From positions 64,888 through 94,165 of the forward strand of contig MNCI01002202.1 in assembly GCA_015680685.1 (NCBI GenBank): 29,278 nt of DNA. The letters run 5' to 3'. A program made the position numbers and the translations under genes. Under the pieces are notes generated by a model. The model saw only the letters and a program-made list of their open reading frames with translations. It searched no databases and was not told where the DNA came from. Below, piece after piece: positions 19,601 to 26,866 of this stretch (positions within the stretch are counted from its first letter, which is position 1; each line of letters opens with the position of its first letter). Source of the stretch: Gnetum montanum. Lineage: Eukaryota; Streptophyta; Gnetopsida; Gnetales; Gnetaceae.

Positions 19601-21694
19601 ATTATGTTTACTTAATTATATGTTTTGCTTTTTTGTCCTATTTATAATTTGTTATCAAATATCTTTCAAAGTTCTTATTTTGCATATCGCCAATTGGTCC
19701 ATAAAATTTTTTAATTTTCCAACTTTTTCAACCAGCCAACAATATTATTTGTCTAACTTTTTAATCTTAGGTTGATACATCTTAGCCTTGTCCCAACAAA
19801 ATGAGGTTGGCTCTGTGAGTTCTTTTTCGCCATTCACCTCTACGAAGAGCTAGATCTTTATTTATTTGTAGTTTCTTCAAATCATCTTTGATCACTTGTT
19901 CCCATGTTTTCTTTGGTCTTCCTTTCTGTGGCTTTCTTGGAACAATGATGTAGCAACTTTCGCTTATAGGCTCATTGTTTGATCTTCTTTGCACATGTCC
20001 AACCCATCTAAGCCAACATTCTTATAGGTTATCTGAAATAGAAGCCACTCAAAGTCTTGCTCTGAGGTCTATATTATGTAGTTAACTTCTTCTAGTAACA
20101 TTCAACATCCATCAAAGCATTCACATTTCCACCACACTAACTTGTTGTTCATGCTACTTATGTACTGCCCAACATTTAACAGCATATAAGATAGCAAGTC
20201 TAATTGATGTCCTGTAAAATTTCCCCTCTAATTTTCTTGGTATTCTTTTATCACACAGCACACCACTAGCCTGTTTCCAATTTGACTATCCTGCCTCAAT
20301 TCTATTATTGATATCTTTATCAATTCATCTGATTGGAGGATTGATCCTAGGTAGCAAAACTGTTTGCATGCTATACTACATTATTAACTAATAGGGGATT
20401 GTTGAAACTCAAACTATGCCTATATGTACCTCAAGCCATAGCAATGTTTCAGCATACCTATTGAGATATAGCCTATGACTTTCATGACTACAAACTACAT
20501 GCTCTAACCAATTGTGCAATGCATTTTTAACAAATTATCTAATAGCATGAAAATGTTACATGTCGTTAAAATGCATCATTTTAAAAATTTACAATTCCTT
20601 CAAAGCGCAATTTTCTCATTTAATTTTGTTGTTAAGGCCCTTCATCTAGCGTGACGGTAAGGTGCTCATTTCTCAAGTTGTAAGGCTTGAGTGTAATGCT
20701 AGGTACGACCACTCAAAAAAGGATATGATTTCGCTAAGCATTGAACCTCTGAGGAAAATAAGAAAGAAAGAACAGACACTCACACTTGTATTTGAATAGG
20801 CTAACTGTAAGCTGTTACCAACACAGTACTAGAGAAGCAACCAGTAATTTAATCCAGCTAATATGTGATTAATGTAAAATTCTTATGTCCGAGCTCTTCA
20901 TGAACAATAAATTTCTAAGTAGTTTAATCAGCTATATAGCAAGTAAATTACTCATATCATTAATCAAGAGAAGAATAGCTATCCACCATAAAAATTGAAT
21001 CATGCATATAGGATACTTCTTGAATAGGTGATCAATTTAAAATTTTTATGTTCCAGCTCTTCATGAACTATAAATTTCTAAGTAGCTTAATCAGCTCTGT
21101 AGCATGTAAATTACTCCTATCATGAATAAAAAAAAAAGCTATGCACCTTAGAATTCAATCATGCATATAGGATAATTATTCTGTATTGGAATTAACGGTA
21201 ACCAAAAATACAATCTTCTAATAAGACATATTATTAATTGTCTTAGATCTTTCAATTAAGAAACAAATTTAGATCAAACACTTTAGTAACCCGATCAATC
21301 GGGATTCGAAATCTAATTAACAGTATCACAATTCGTTCAACAAACATCTATTAATTCGTGGTTCTTTCAACAACAAATCCGAAAGAACCACAAACATTTT
21401 GGCTGGAAGCACATCAGAAGCCGGAAAAAGCTACGGAATGCATTCTCGAAAATGAATAAGAACCATTCTTGCAGATATAATTTAAGAGGAAACAAAAACA
21501 ATCCCTTTTCCAATTGAATCGACTACAGGAAAACAACAACAATTAATCAAGAACAATCCATGAAATCACCAAAAAATTCGTACCTTTTCATCCTTCTTCG
21601 GATCGCGGCCGCTCTCAACTGCGATGAGGAGCTCGCGCGTGTGCCGCACAATGTCGACCGGCGTGCGCGGCTTCGACTTGAACAAACCTTTCAT
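10572..21694 (-). CDS. MO25: MO25 (CAB39/Hym1-family) kinase scaffold, 11 coding exons
   Basis: Joined exons (minus strand): 21694-21584, 18961-18800, 18622-18504, 16665-16591, 15878-15785, 13063-13004, 12774-12706, 12191-12093, 11081-11037, 10901-10799, 10645-10572. They total 1011 bp, 336 residues plus TAA, with every intron GT-AG and all phases matching. The usual plant length is about 340. It starts [12 protein letters not shown] and ends IAALEPKES, as plant MO25 proteins do. The fold of the family is a stack of armadillo/HEAT-like helical repeats over the whole length. Recognisable blocks are [10 protein letters not shown] and [11 protein letters not shown] (exon 2), [13 protein letters not shown] (exon 4), [16 protein letters not shown] (exon 5), [14 protein letters not shown] (exon 6) and [10 protein letters not shown] (exon 7). 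In animals MO25 binds the STRAD C-terminus and activates LKB1 and STE20 kinases; in fungi Hym1 serves the RAM polarity pathway; a cytosolic kinase-scaffold role here is inferred. The start is the first ATG after an in-frame TGA at 21784-21782. Confidence 0.96.
10709..10741. repeat. AAT/AAAT microsatellite in MO25 intron 10
   Basis: About five AAT repeats followed by AAAT repeats on the plus strand, within the last intron of MO25. Confidence 0.7.
10799..10901 (-). CDS. MO25: MO25 exon 10 (codons 279-313)
   Basis: Acceptor CTTTGTAG, then GTTTTTGTAG ([13 protein letters not shown]). Ends DFKTEK plus G at AAGG|GTATGC, splitting a Glu codon after its first base. The 153-bp intron that follows carries an AAT/AAAT microsatellite. 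Confidence 0.94.
11037..11081 (-). CDS. MO25: MO25 exon 9 (codons 264-278)
   Basis: A 45-bp microexon: acceptor GACATGCAG, then GAAACAAGC ([15 protein letters not shown]), donor AAG|GTAACC, phase 0 on both sides. Skipping it would keep the frame but remove part of a helical repeat. Confidence 0.95.
11265..11435 (-). mobile_element. tRNA-derived SINE in MO25 intron 8
   Basis: Read on the minus strand, an A-box-like TGTAGGATAGTGGTGAG and, about 35 bp on, a B-box-like GACGGTTCAATCTCC give a tRNA-like head distinct from SINE-A. The 3' part includes CTAGCCTTGTCCCAACAAAA, which also occurs, in reverse relation, at the 3' end of the RTE LINE at 19788. Confidence 0.5.
12093..12191 (-). CDS. MO25: MO25 exon 8 (codons 231-263)
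   Basis: Acceptor TTCATCCAG, then CTTCTTGGAG ([15 protein letters not shown]). Ends MMNLLR at AGG|GTATGC, phase 0. The next intron is 1011 bp. Confidence 0.96.
12706..12774 (-). CDS. MO25: MO25 exon 7 (codons 208-230)
   Basis: Acceptor TGTTCACAG, then TTTTTTGCTG ([14 protein letters not shown]). Ends RRQAVK at AAG|GTATGT, phase 0. Confidence 0.96.
13004..13063 (-). CDS. MO25: MO25 exon 6 (codons 188-207)
   Basis: Acceptor CTTTTCAG, then GAGCTTTTGACG ([14 protein letters not shown]). Ends NYDW at TGG|GTAAGT, phase 0. The intron before it is the longest (2721 bp) and holds the RTE relic and the GC-rich island. Confidence 0.96.
13243..13480 (-). mobile_element. RTE-type LINE 3' end relic in MO25 intron 5 (copy 3)
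   Basis: On the plus strand it starts TCATCATCATCATCATAGC, then CTTTATCCCCACTACATGAG and TTATGAGTTCTTTTCCACCA, the layout of the two other RTE 3' ends but of a diverged subfamily. The ATG repeat lies at the 3' tip, as in the RTE clade. The right border is approximate. Confidence 0.45.
13540..14000. other. GC-rich island with open frame in MO25 intron 5
   Basis: About 450 bp are far richer in G and C than any neighbouring intron sequence. On the plus strand the frame 13558-13860 gives 100 codons ([15 protein letters not shown] onward) and stays open after its one stop for about another 50 codons, to roughly 14008. It is antisense to MO25. I do not recognise the product. It might be a captured gene fragment carried by a transposon, an exon of a gene on the plus strand, or foreign DNA. 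A GCATT pentamer repeat follows at 14036-14049. Confidence 0.4.
14050..15130. other. MO25 intron 5 sequence, nothing found
   Basis: AT-rich non-coding intron without recognisable genes or complete repeats. Confidence 0.5.
15131..15285 (+). mobile_element. SINE-A copy in MO25 intron 5
   Basis: TTGTTAGCCTAGTAGTAAAA head, B-box GGTTCAATTCCAGTAGGCAA and body AATTTCTATAGCTTTTGTGT match the copy at 23113. It is antisense to the gene. The tail has CAAACCCAAAGGGTCTCAAC in place of a C-rich stretch. Confidence 0.6.
15785..15878 (-). CDS. MO25: MO25 exon 5 (codons 156-187)
   Basis: Acceptor TTTCACAG, then GTATGTTTTGG ([13 protein letters not shown]). Ends ASDAAATFK at AAG|GTACAG, phase 0. Many plant homologues have Asp where this one has Val in [10 protein letters not shown]. 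Confidence 0.95.
15879..16590 (-). other. MO25 intron 4, nothing found
   Basis: 712 bp of AT-rich intron between GT at 16590 and AG at 15879; no repeats or ORFs of note. Confidence 0.6.
16591..16665 (-). CDS. MO25: MO25 exon 4 (codons 131-156)
   Basis: Acceptor TATTTCAG, then GTATGAAAAC completing Gly and giving [11 protein letters not shown]. Ends HQSIA plus AG|GTGAAA, splitting an arginine codon. The preceding intron (1838 bp) carries an inverted repeat. Confidence 0.95.
17758..17877 (-). repeat. Inverted repeat (44-bp arms) in MO25 intron 3
   Basis: Arms 17758-17801 and 17834-17877 are inverted copies with only five differences in 44 bp, all transitions, around a 32-base loop. The left arm has TTTTCCTACCCCAAAGGGAA; the right arm has TTTGGAGTAGGAAAAGAATC. 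In the MO25 pre-mRNA sense three of the five differences become G-U pairs, so the stem would be nearly continuous. It may be a small MITE or a hairpin RNA source. Confidence 0.65.
17912..18020 (+). mobile_element. Possible tRNA-derived SINE fragment in MO25 intron 3
   Basis: GCTCGTGTGGTTAAAGCATG resembles an A box and, about 30 bp on, AAGTTTAATTCCAATGGGTA resembles a B box. It lies just after the inverted repeat. No tail or target duplication was identified. Confidence 0.35.
18504..18622 (-). CDS. MO25: MO25 exon 3 (codons 92-131)
   Basis: Acceptor TTTGACAG, then GCACGGAAAG ([13 protein letters not shown]). Ends DILVSG at TCTGG|GTGGGT, splitting a glycine codon after its second base. A rival GT 5 bp downstream (TGG|GTTATT) would break the frame to exon 4. 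Confidence 0.9.
18800..18961 (-). CDS. MO25: MO25 exon 2 (codons 38-91)
   Basis: Acceptor CATGCTCAG, then TTGGTGGAG ([13 protein letters not shown]). Carries the [10 protein letters not shown] and [10 protein letters not shown] blocks and ends LNLE at GAG|GTTTAT, phase 0. The next intron is 177 bp. Confidence 0.95.
18962..19769 (-). other. MO25 intron 1, distal part, nothing found
   Basis: AT-rich intron sequence; the plus-strand open frame at 19530-19775 is antisense, low in complexity and not protein-like. Confidence 0.5.
19770..20368 (-). mobile_element. RTE-type LINE 3' end in MO25 intron 1 (copy 2)
   Basis: On the minus strand an open frame (19994-19782, continuing upstream with WVGHVQRRS) encodes the C-terminal region of a LINE reverse-transcriptase protein: [18 protein letters not shown], then [13 protein letters not shown] near the stop. 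This motif pair closes RTE-clade ORFs. The 3' end follows directly with a short tail. The more upstream part (20000-20368) aligns with copy 1 but is decayed. It lies in the same orientation as MO25. Confidence 0.75.
20871..21176. repeat. Tandem duplication of about 160 bp in MO25 intron 1
   Basis: Copies at about 20871-21014 and 21034-21176 share AGCTCTTCATGAAC, ATAAATTTCTAAGTAG, TTAATCAGCT, GTAAATTACTC and CAATCATGCATATAGGATA in the same order, offset 159-163 bp. Several substitutions and small indels separate them. The duplication lies 400-800 bp downstream of exon 1. Confidence 0.7.
21584..21694 (-). CDS. MO25: MO25 exon 1 (codons 1-37)
   Basis: ATG at 21694; encodes [12 protein letters not shown] through DPKKDEK and ends AAG|GTACGA at 21584/21583 (phase 0). 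The intron that follows is 2622 bp, one of the two longest. Confidence 0.95.
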
Positions 21695-22100
21695 CTCCTC
21701 CTCGTTTCTCCTCCTCCTCCTCCGCGGCTTTCGCGGACAACAAAGCCACACCAAAACGGATCCTCTTCGTCCTCCTCTAACTCAATCCTGCAAAACCGCA
21801 ACCAAATCGAAGGAGAAGAAAACACACTTACATGCTCACTTCACAAAGCAAACCTACAATCCGCGACCAAGACGACGACGAATAGGAAGATGATAATGAT
21901 GACGATGATGCTTGCCTAAATCTTTGGACGCTCGGCCAAGTCCCTGAGCCAGCGCAATTCAAAAGCAGCAAATCTGCGAGCAATGCTTCATCTGCAGCAG
22001 TGGAGCACGCGACATGCCAGATGTCGAATAACAACAGGTCCTACCCCACCCCGACGGCCGCTGATGATGTAGCTTATGTTTATGCTGATGATAGGTGATG
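21695..22100 (-). promoter_or_regulatory. MO25 5' leader and promoter region
   Basis: GC-rich DNA directly upstream of the MO25 ATG, with CTC/GAG repeats (GAGGAGGAG, about 21700-21725) and a GAT/ATC trinucleotide stretch (about 21890-21910), both common in plant 5' UTRs. An in-frame TGA at 21784-21782 rules out an N-terminal extension. The only ATG in the 138 bases before the start is followed at once by TAA. No TATA box stands out, so the transcription start is not placed. Confidence 0.5.
21828..21833 (-). promoter_or_regulatory. Minimal uORF AUGUAA in MO25 leader
   Basis: ATG (21833-21831) is followed directly by TAA, 139 bases upstream of the MO25 start. Such start-stop uORFs can stall or recycle ribosomes. 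It matters only if transcription begins upstream of 21833, which is not shown. Confidence 0.4.
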
Positions 22101-22255
22101 CTATTGCTCCTCTTCCTCGTCCACTAGTACGCTATCGAAGCTTTTGATTTTCCAAAATCCGCCACAGAACGATTCGCTCTGCTTCTTAGATTTGACCGTC
22201 TTCTCTGATTGTGGTCACTGTTGTTCCTTGCGACGCTCCGTCTCTGCCAATTCAC

Positions 22256-22378
22256 ATGAGTGTTCATGTTCCTGCTGTGGTCTGCGCCAACATCTTCAAA
22301 CCCTACGATCTCCCCGTGGCGCTCTGCGACTGGACATGTTCTTCACGGTTGGTGGATCCGTTGTCGTTATTTTAGTTG
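22256..22378 (+). CDS. Small ORF head-to-head with MO25, unknown
   Basis: ATG at 22256 opens a 40-codon frame (MSVHVPAVVCANIFKPYDLP onward) in GC-rich sequence, ending at TAG 22376-22378. Its composition is gene-like, and CACG|GTTGGT at 22348/22349 could act as a splice donor, so it may be the first exon of a gene or pseudogene sharing the MO25 promoter. No downstream exon was recognised up to 24.5 kb. Confidence 0.2.
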
Positions 22379-22399
22379 TTTTGTTTTTTTATTTTTATT

Positions 22400-23090
22400 T
22401 TTTTAAGGGGCGGTGGATAAGGATTCTCGTGAAATCTCTCGATCGCTATCGCGACCGCCTTACTATCTTTTCTTTGCTGATTCGGCCCGTGTATTTACCA
22501 TCCACTTGATTTGCTTTCTAAGGTTCCGTTGAAGTGATTTGTTTATTTGTTTTTGGTACTGGGTCCCAAGGTAGAGTTGAATTGATTTGGTTTGATTGTC
22601 CATTCCAGGGTTTCCTCACCTCTCTCTGTCGCCATCACCTTACAGTGATTTGACAAGTAAGGTTTCCGCCACTATTTTATTGCCACGTGCATCATTGTGT
22701 TATACGAATTAAAAAAAAAGAGGGGTTAGGTAAAGAAATATGGTTAGCGAATGTCATAAGTTAAATTTTGAAGGACATACTAATACTGTTATAAAGGATT
22801 ATCACTCCAAGGTTTAGGTTTAATGTTCATCTTGCTAACCTTGAAAGGGTGGTAGATGATCAAAAGCCTAATCTCTTACAAGTTATTGCACATTAAACCT
22901 AGGTCTTACAACATCATTATATTTCTATATAATGTTTTTAATATACCATGTTGGTTCCAAACTCCAACACCCCTCTCCTCTTAAAAATATAAAATCTAAA
23001 CTTCTTACTACTATCATATCCTTAATGTTGTTGGTATTTTAAAAATGTGCATAATATGCAAAATTACTTTAATCAACCTATTTTGAAAAC
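22400..23090. other. Intergenic, no gene seen
   Basis: T-rich then mixed sequence. A 12-bp inverted repeat (TAGGTTTAATGT at 22815-22826 and its complement at 22890-22901) and a line reading CATGTTGGTTCCAAACTCCA (about 22949) suggest a remnant of an unidentified retroelement. Confidence 0.4.
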
Positions 23091-23344
23091 AAATTCTATT
23101 TATAAATATTAACAATGAGGTGTTAGCCTAGTGGTATGGGTCTTGGCCTGGTAACCCTAGGTCATAGGTTCAATTCTACTAGGTAGCACTAAGTTATAAA
23201 TTTCTATAGATCTTGGGATGTACCTATGTTTGACTTATTTCGAGTTACTTGCTTGCCCACCCTCTCCCCCTTCCCCAACCACACCCCACCTTGCTTCCCC
23301 TCTTTCCAAAAAAGAAAAAGAAAATTTCTATTCATAAATGTTAA
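23091..23344 (+). mobile_element. Full-length SINE-A with target duplications
   Basis: The SINE (23113-23321) has head GAGGTGTTAGCCTAGTGGTA, B-box GGTTCAATTCTACTAGG, body TTATAAATTTCTATAG, then TTATTTCGAGTTACTTGC, a C-rich tail (CCCACCCTCTCCCCCTTCCC) and an A/G-rich tip. Direct repeats of about 22 bp flank it: AAATTCTATTTATAAATATT at 23091 and AAATTTCTATTCATAAATGT at 23322. This is the reference copy for the family in this window. Confidence 0.8.
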
Positions 23345-23352
23345 TCTACATT

Positions 23353-23452
23353 GGTGGGACACTCTTGTTTAGTGAATCACATATAGCTTGCTACAATAAA
23401 GGAGTTTTGCACCAAACCCTATGTCCATTTCTTAAAGCAAAAAAAAAAAAGT
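23353..23452 (+). mobile_element. SINE-B copy, 5'-truncated, with A tail
   Basis: GGTGGGACACTCTTGTTTAG and onward matches the 3' half of the SINE at 23494-23700, ending in a run of A. The tRNA-like head is missing, as expected from incomplete reverse transcription. Confidence 0.5.
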
Positions 23453-23493
23453 TAATAATATAGTAACAAAACTATCAACAAATATTGCAAGTC

Positions 23494-23700
23494 AACTAAG
23501 CATGATATAAGTGTAGCACTCATCTCTTGATTAGGAGGTTGTGGGTTCAATCACTACTTTTACTCATGGGTGTGGCAATAGTGGAGCTACCTTGTGGTGG
23601 AACACTCTTGTCTAGTGGGTCACATCTACCCTGCTATGTAGGTAGGGTCTCTACTACCAACCCCAATTGCTAAAAAAAAAAAGAAAAAAGAAAAAAAAGA
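23494..23700 (+). mobile_element. SINE-B copy with tRNA-like head and A tail
   Basis: A-box-like ATATAAGTGTAGCACTCATC, B-box-like TTGTGGGTTCAATCACTAC about 35 bp later, a body with GGTGGAACACTCTTGTCTAG and ATCTACCCTGCTATGTAGGT, then an A-rich tail broken by G. Head and tail differ from SINE-A, so this is a second family. Confidence 0.6.
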
Positions 23701-24554
23701 AACCAAGTACGAGATGATAATAATGTTGGCAAAACCGTTTTCTTAGTGGTGCTAAGTACAAACTCTTATTGATTTGCATTTATCACCATAAAAAAATAAG
23801 CCTATGCACTTGAAATTAAGATGTGGGTTATACAGTTAGTTCCTTGTTAGATAAAGATTTATAGAAAAGAGGTTGTTAGTTCAAGTCAAAGTTCAAGTAT
23901 GTTATATTCTTCTTAATTTATTTTAAATGTACTTATAGTCAAATTATTTCAAGTTCTATCATAGTCAAATTATTTCAAGTTCTAGCACTATTTCCAATTT
24001 CATGTCCCCTTGTCTTGAATCAACCTATGCACTTGTCTCCCAATTAAAATTTAAAAGATCAACTATGTGGCCTAATATTGATTCAATCATAATAATTGTA
24101 TAGTAAAAAACTAGTTGTCATAATTATTATACCTTAGATTACTATAGTAATTATTCCTTGTACATTCTTTGGGAGAAAATCTTGTTAAATATATTAATAC
24201 ATGTTTATCCATTCTAATAATAGTTTTGAAAAAAAAAATCTTAACCAAGTAAAGATGAAGATGAGAGATGAATTTTAAAGCCCATTTAAAAGTTCTACCA
24301 CTTAATTTCATGAAGAAACAAATTATATATCATTAAATGCAGGCAAAGATAAAGTGCAAACTTGTATTTAAAATCAAGACATGATCTCTAAATGGATGCA
24401 TGAATAAAGAGTAGTACCAAGAAAACAACATATTCTAATTAAAGAATAAGCAATATTAATGGATTAGCATATCATATTAACAACATTAAAAATTTTCCAT
24501 GTACAATAAAAATCATAATTAAAAATCAAAAGAATATGCCTAATCAACTTGAAA
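23701..24554. other. Intergenic, no gene seen
   Basis: AT-rich, without coding signal. TCAAATTATTTCAAGTTCTA occurs twice in tandem at about 23940-23980. Confidence 0.5.
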
Positions 24555-24559
24555 CTATG

Positions 24560-25394
24560 TGATGAATCATGATATCGGGACTGTGACATCGCATCTGTGA
24601 TATTAGGTCCACGATATCGAAGCCTTCCACGTGATATTGGGCATTCGATATCGGGACCTGCCTCGTTGCCTATAAATAAGAGGCGGATGCACTTGGTTTT
24701 GGCAATTAGTCTTAGTCCCTTACCCAAACTCTTGCCTTTTTCCCTTTCTAGAGAGAGAATTATTTCTGAGTGCCTGCAGTAGGAGTCATAAAGTGAACGG
24801 ATCTTTATTCGAGCATTATGTACCTGAGCACACCTTATGTACAGCAATAAAGACGAACTTTGTGATAAACCTTACAACATTTAAGATAGATTAATTAATG
24901 TTAATTACTGTTACTTAATGCTTTCCTTAGTTAATTAATGTTTTCTCTCTCACCCTACAACTCTCCTAAGTAAGCACACTCAATACGACCACTTCAAGCA
25001 TGCGTGTAATGCTTGGTAACCGAGTAACGATTAGCGTTTGGTAATCCTAGTAGTGTTGCACTGGTTCAAGATGTGTACGGAAAGTGAGAACGGATGCTGG
25101 TGTTAGGACTAGTTAAAGCATAGTTGAGTAGTTAAATTAAATTAGTTACTTAGTTATCTCTCTCTCCCTTTATAGCAGTAGGACATAAAAATATAAAAGC
25201 CATAAAAATCATATACCTCAAGTTTACTTAACCATACAATCATGCCATACAAGTAAGCTTGAGAAAACAACGATTGACTAACCCGTCCTTGTTCCACAAA
25301 GGCGCATAAGCACTTAGTCCCTGAAATTTGACCAGATCATGCGTGTACACTCCTATTCATATGGTTGAGCGTAGGGATACCTCACCACTCATCA
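24560..25394 (+). mobile_element. 5' LTR of element 2 (835 bp, Gypsy-type)
   Basis: Begins TGATGAA and ends CACTCATCA, and is followed one base later by a primer-binding site and then by gag, so it is a 5' LTR. It carries five GATATC/GATATT motifs at 24570-24655, a TATA box (TATAAATAAG, 24671-24680), an AATAAA signal (24846-24851) and a U5 with TGCTTGGTAACCGAGTAACG. CTATG (24555-24559) is the candidate target duplication; its partner lies right of the window. Confidence 0.85.
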
Positions 25395-25395
25395 T

Positions 25396-25413
25396 TGGCA
25401 TCATTGCTGGGGA
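25396..25413 (+). other. Primer-binding site, tRNA-Asp-like
   Basis: TGGCATCATTGCTGGGGA differs from the complement of the plant tRNA-Asp 3' end (TGGCGCCGTTGCCGGGGA, from memory) at four places, all transitions of the C-to-T or G-to-A kind, as expected from decay of methylated cytosines. It lies one base after the LTR end. Confidence 0.6.
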
Positions 25414-25534
25414 CTTTGTTGGTTATGCACTAATTAGAACTTAGAAAGTCTTTCTCATCATTGGAACGAACCCTTAGGGTTGGTTATCTTACAAATAGTC
25501 AAACGAAGAGTATTGCACATTGAATAGACAATTA

Positions 25535-26866
25535 TGTCTCCTTCTTCTTACGAGAGTGTTTCACCGCCTAGGTCTGATATAGGGAACAATTGGAGGCGTA
25601 GTACACATGATAATCCGCTAGTCCCTCAATAGTTCTGTGTGATATATGTTCATCTTGATGAATATGTACCAAACTTTACCTTTATTCTTCATCAAGATGA
25701 ACAACTACATTGGCGTGATTTAGAAGGTAACATAGTGTTACCTCGTGATCACTCAGTCCCGGGCATGCTTCTTCGTGATCTCACACAAATTAGTATGTAG
25801 CACTTACAGGCAGAGTACATTGTGAATGATCATGACTTAAGAGAGTATCGATCCACGGAGGTACAATGTCAAAGGGATCTACAATAAGAGAGATGTCATG
25901 AATCCATGAAGGGAAAGTTTTCTTCGAATGTCCCATATGTCATAAGTGAAAATGAGGGTGGTGAACTTGCCTTAGGAAGTCTCCCACACAATGATATTCC
26001 TCCTGTTGACTTTGGTCAAGGAGTTGTGTATCATAATCTTTACTCAACTATCCATAACCCAGATTTTGGTACCGACAAACACAAAGGGTTTGAAAAAGGA
26101 ACATGAACACATGACAAAGATGGACATTCTAATCGTAACCGCAATCAAGGCCGTGACCATTGAAGAGAAGGAAGAAGGCACCATCATGGTGACGGTCCTT
26201 CTTCTTCTTCACCTTCATCATCTCCTTCAGGATCTATAACGCTGATCCTCAAAATCATCTACAAGCATTTCATGATGCATGTGCCTTACAAAACATAGAA
26301 AATGAATGGCAAAAACTAAAGTTGTTTCCATGGACACTAGTCAAAGAAGCGGAGAGTTGGTATTGATCCTTAGAATCAGAATCCATTCATAAGTGGAGTA
26401 CCATGTTAGAATTGTTCAACGATAAGTACCAAACGTACTCCTGGGTGTCCAACCTGTGAAAGTAAATCCAAGGGTGGAAATAAGGAGGACATGAACCCTT
26501 GGATGCTTCCATGGGCCAATATTATGCACTGTTACATCTTTGTCCTAGCCATGGTTATTCGCAGAGGGATCAACTATGCCATCTCATAGATGGGCTTAAG
26601 CATGAAACATGAAGAACCCTTGGGACTTATGCCCAAGGAAGACTATCCGAACTTAGGGCCCATCAAGTACAAAGATTATTGGAGCAAGTTGCTAAAGAGG
26701 AAGGTGAGCTAAGGAAAAGAGAGAGTGTAGAGGAATATAACAGAGATCCTTCCCTTTGAAAGAAGGGAGTAAGATTTTGTGAGGATGAAGAAGAGTCACC
26801 ACTCGAAGAGATGGTGAATAGGAAAAATTTACCTATTCAAAAGTTGGCATTGGAAGTATCGGCAAA
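25535..26866 (+). pseudogene. Element 2 gag, decayed, interrupted by solo LTR
   Basis: Frames with several stops and shifts encode a Gypsy-type gag. The clearest part, at 26238-26450, has DPQNHLQAFHDACALQ, then KLKLFPWTL, EAESWY-stop-SL and IHKWSTMLELFNDKY, the known retrotransposon gag core (LFP-A-W-L followed by W-x-x-L-x-x-x-F-x-x-K-Y). A second block at 26505-26610 has LLHLCPSHGYSQRDQLCHLI, matching the 'CPHHG' region that follows in plant gag. Bases 25560-26106 are an upstream gag segment with at least three stops. The frame reaches 26866 with KLALEVSAK, where a solo LTR is inserted, and resumes at 27873 (VDQMWDSLDKRF). Confidence 0.75.

Noticed and set aside
19530-19775. 81-codon plus-strand ORF in intron 1
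   Set aside because: It is AT-rich and antisense to MO25, with a peptide of mostly hydrophobic low-complexity sequence; no family recognised and no supporting signals.
21566-21754. N-terminally extended MO25 beginning at 21754 with an Arg-rich segment
   Set aside because: The codon at 21754 is TTG, not ATG, and an in-frame TGA lies a little upstream. The first ATG (21694) gives the MKGLF start typical of plant MO25.
21786-21830. A 5' UTR intron with GTAAGTG...TTTTGCAG borders
   Set aside because: The borders look good but the interval is about 44 bases, shorter than plant introns normally are.
21560-21919. Plus-strand 119-codon and overlapping ORFs
   Set aside because: They are antisense to MO25 exon 1 and its leader; the low-complexity Pro, Ser and Arg runs come from the CTC and GAT repeats.
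22144-22509. Plus-strand 121-codon ORF with hydrophobic stretch
   Set aside because: The hydrophobic part comes from a T-rich tract (TTTTTATTTTTATTTTTTT); the frame has no recognised domain and starts at a TTG.
24464-24847. 127-codon minus-strand ORF
   Set aside because: It crosses the border and promoter region of the element 2 LTR in antisense and has no protein-like pattern.
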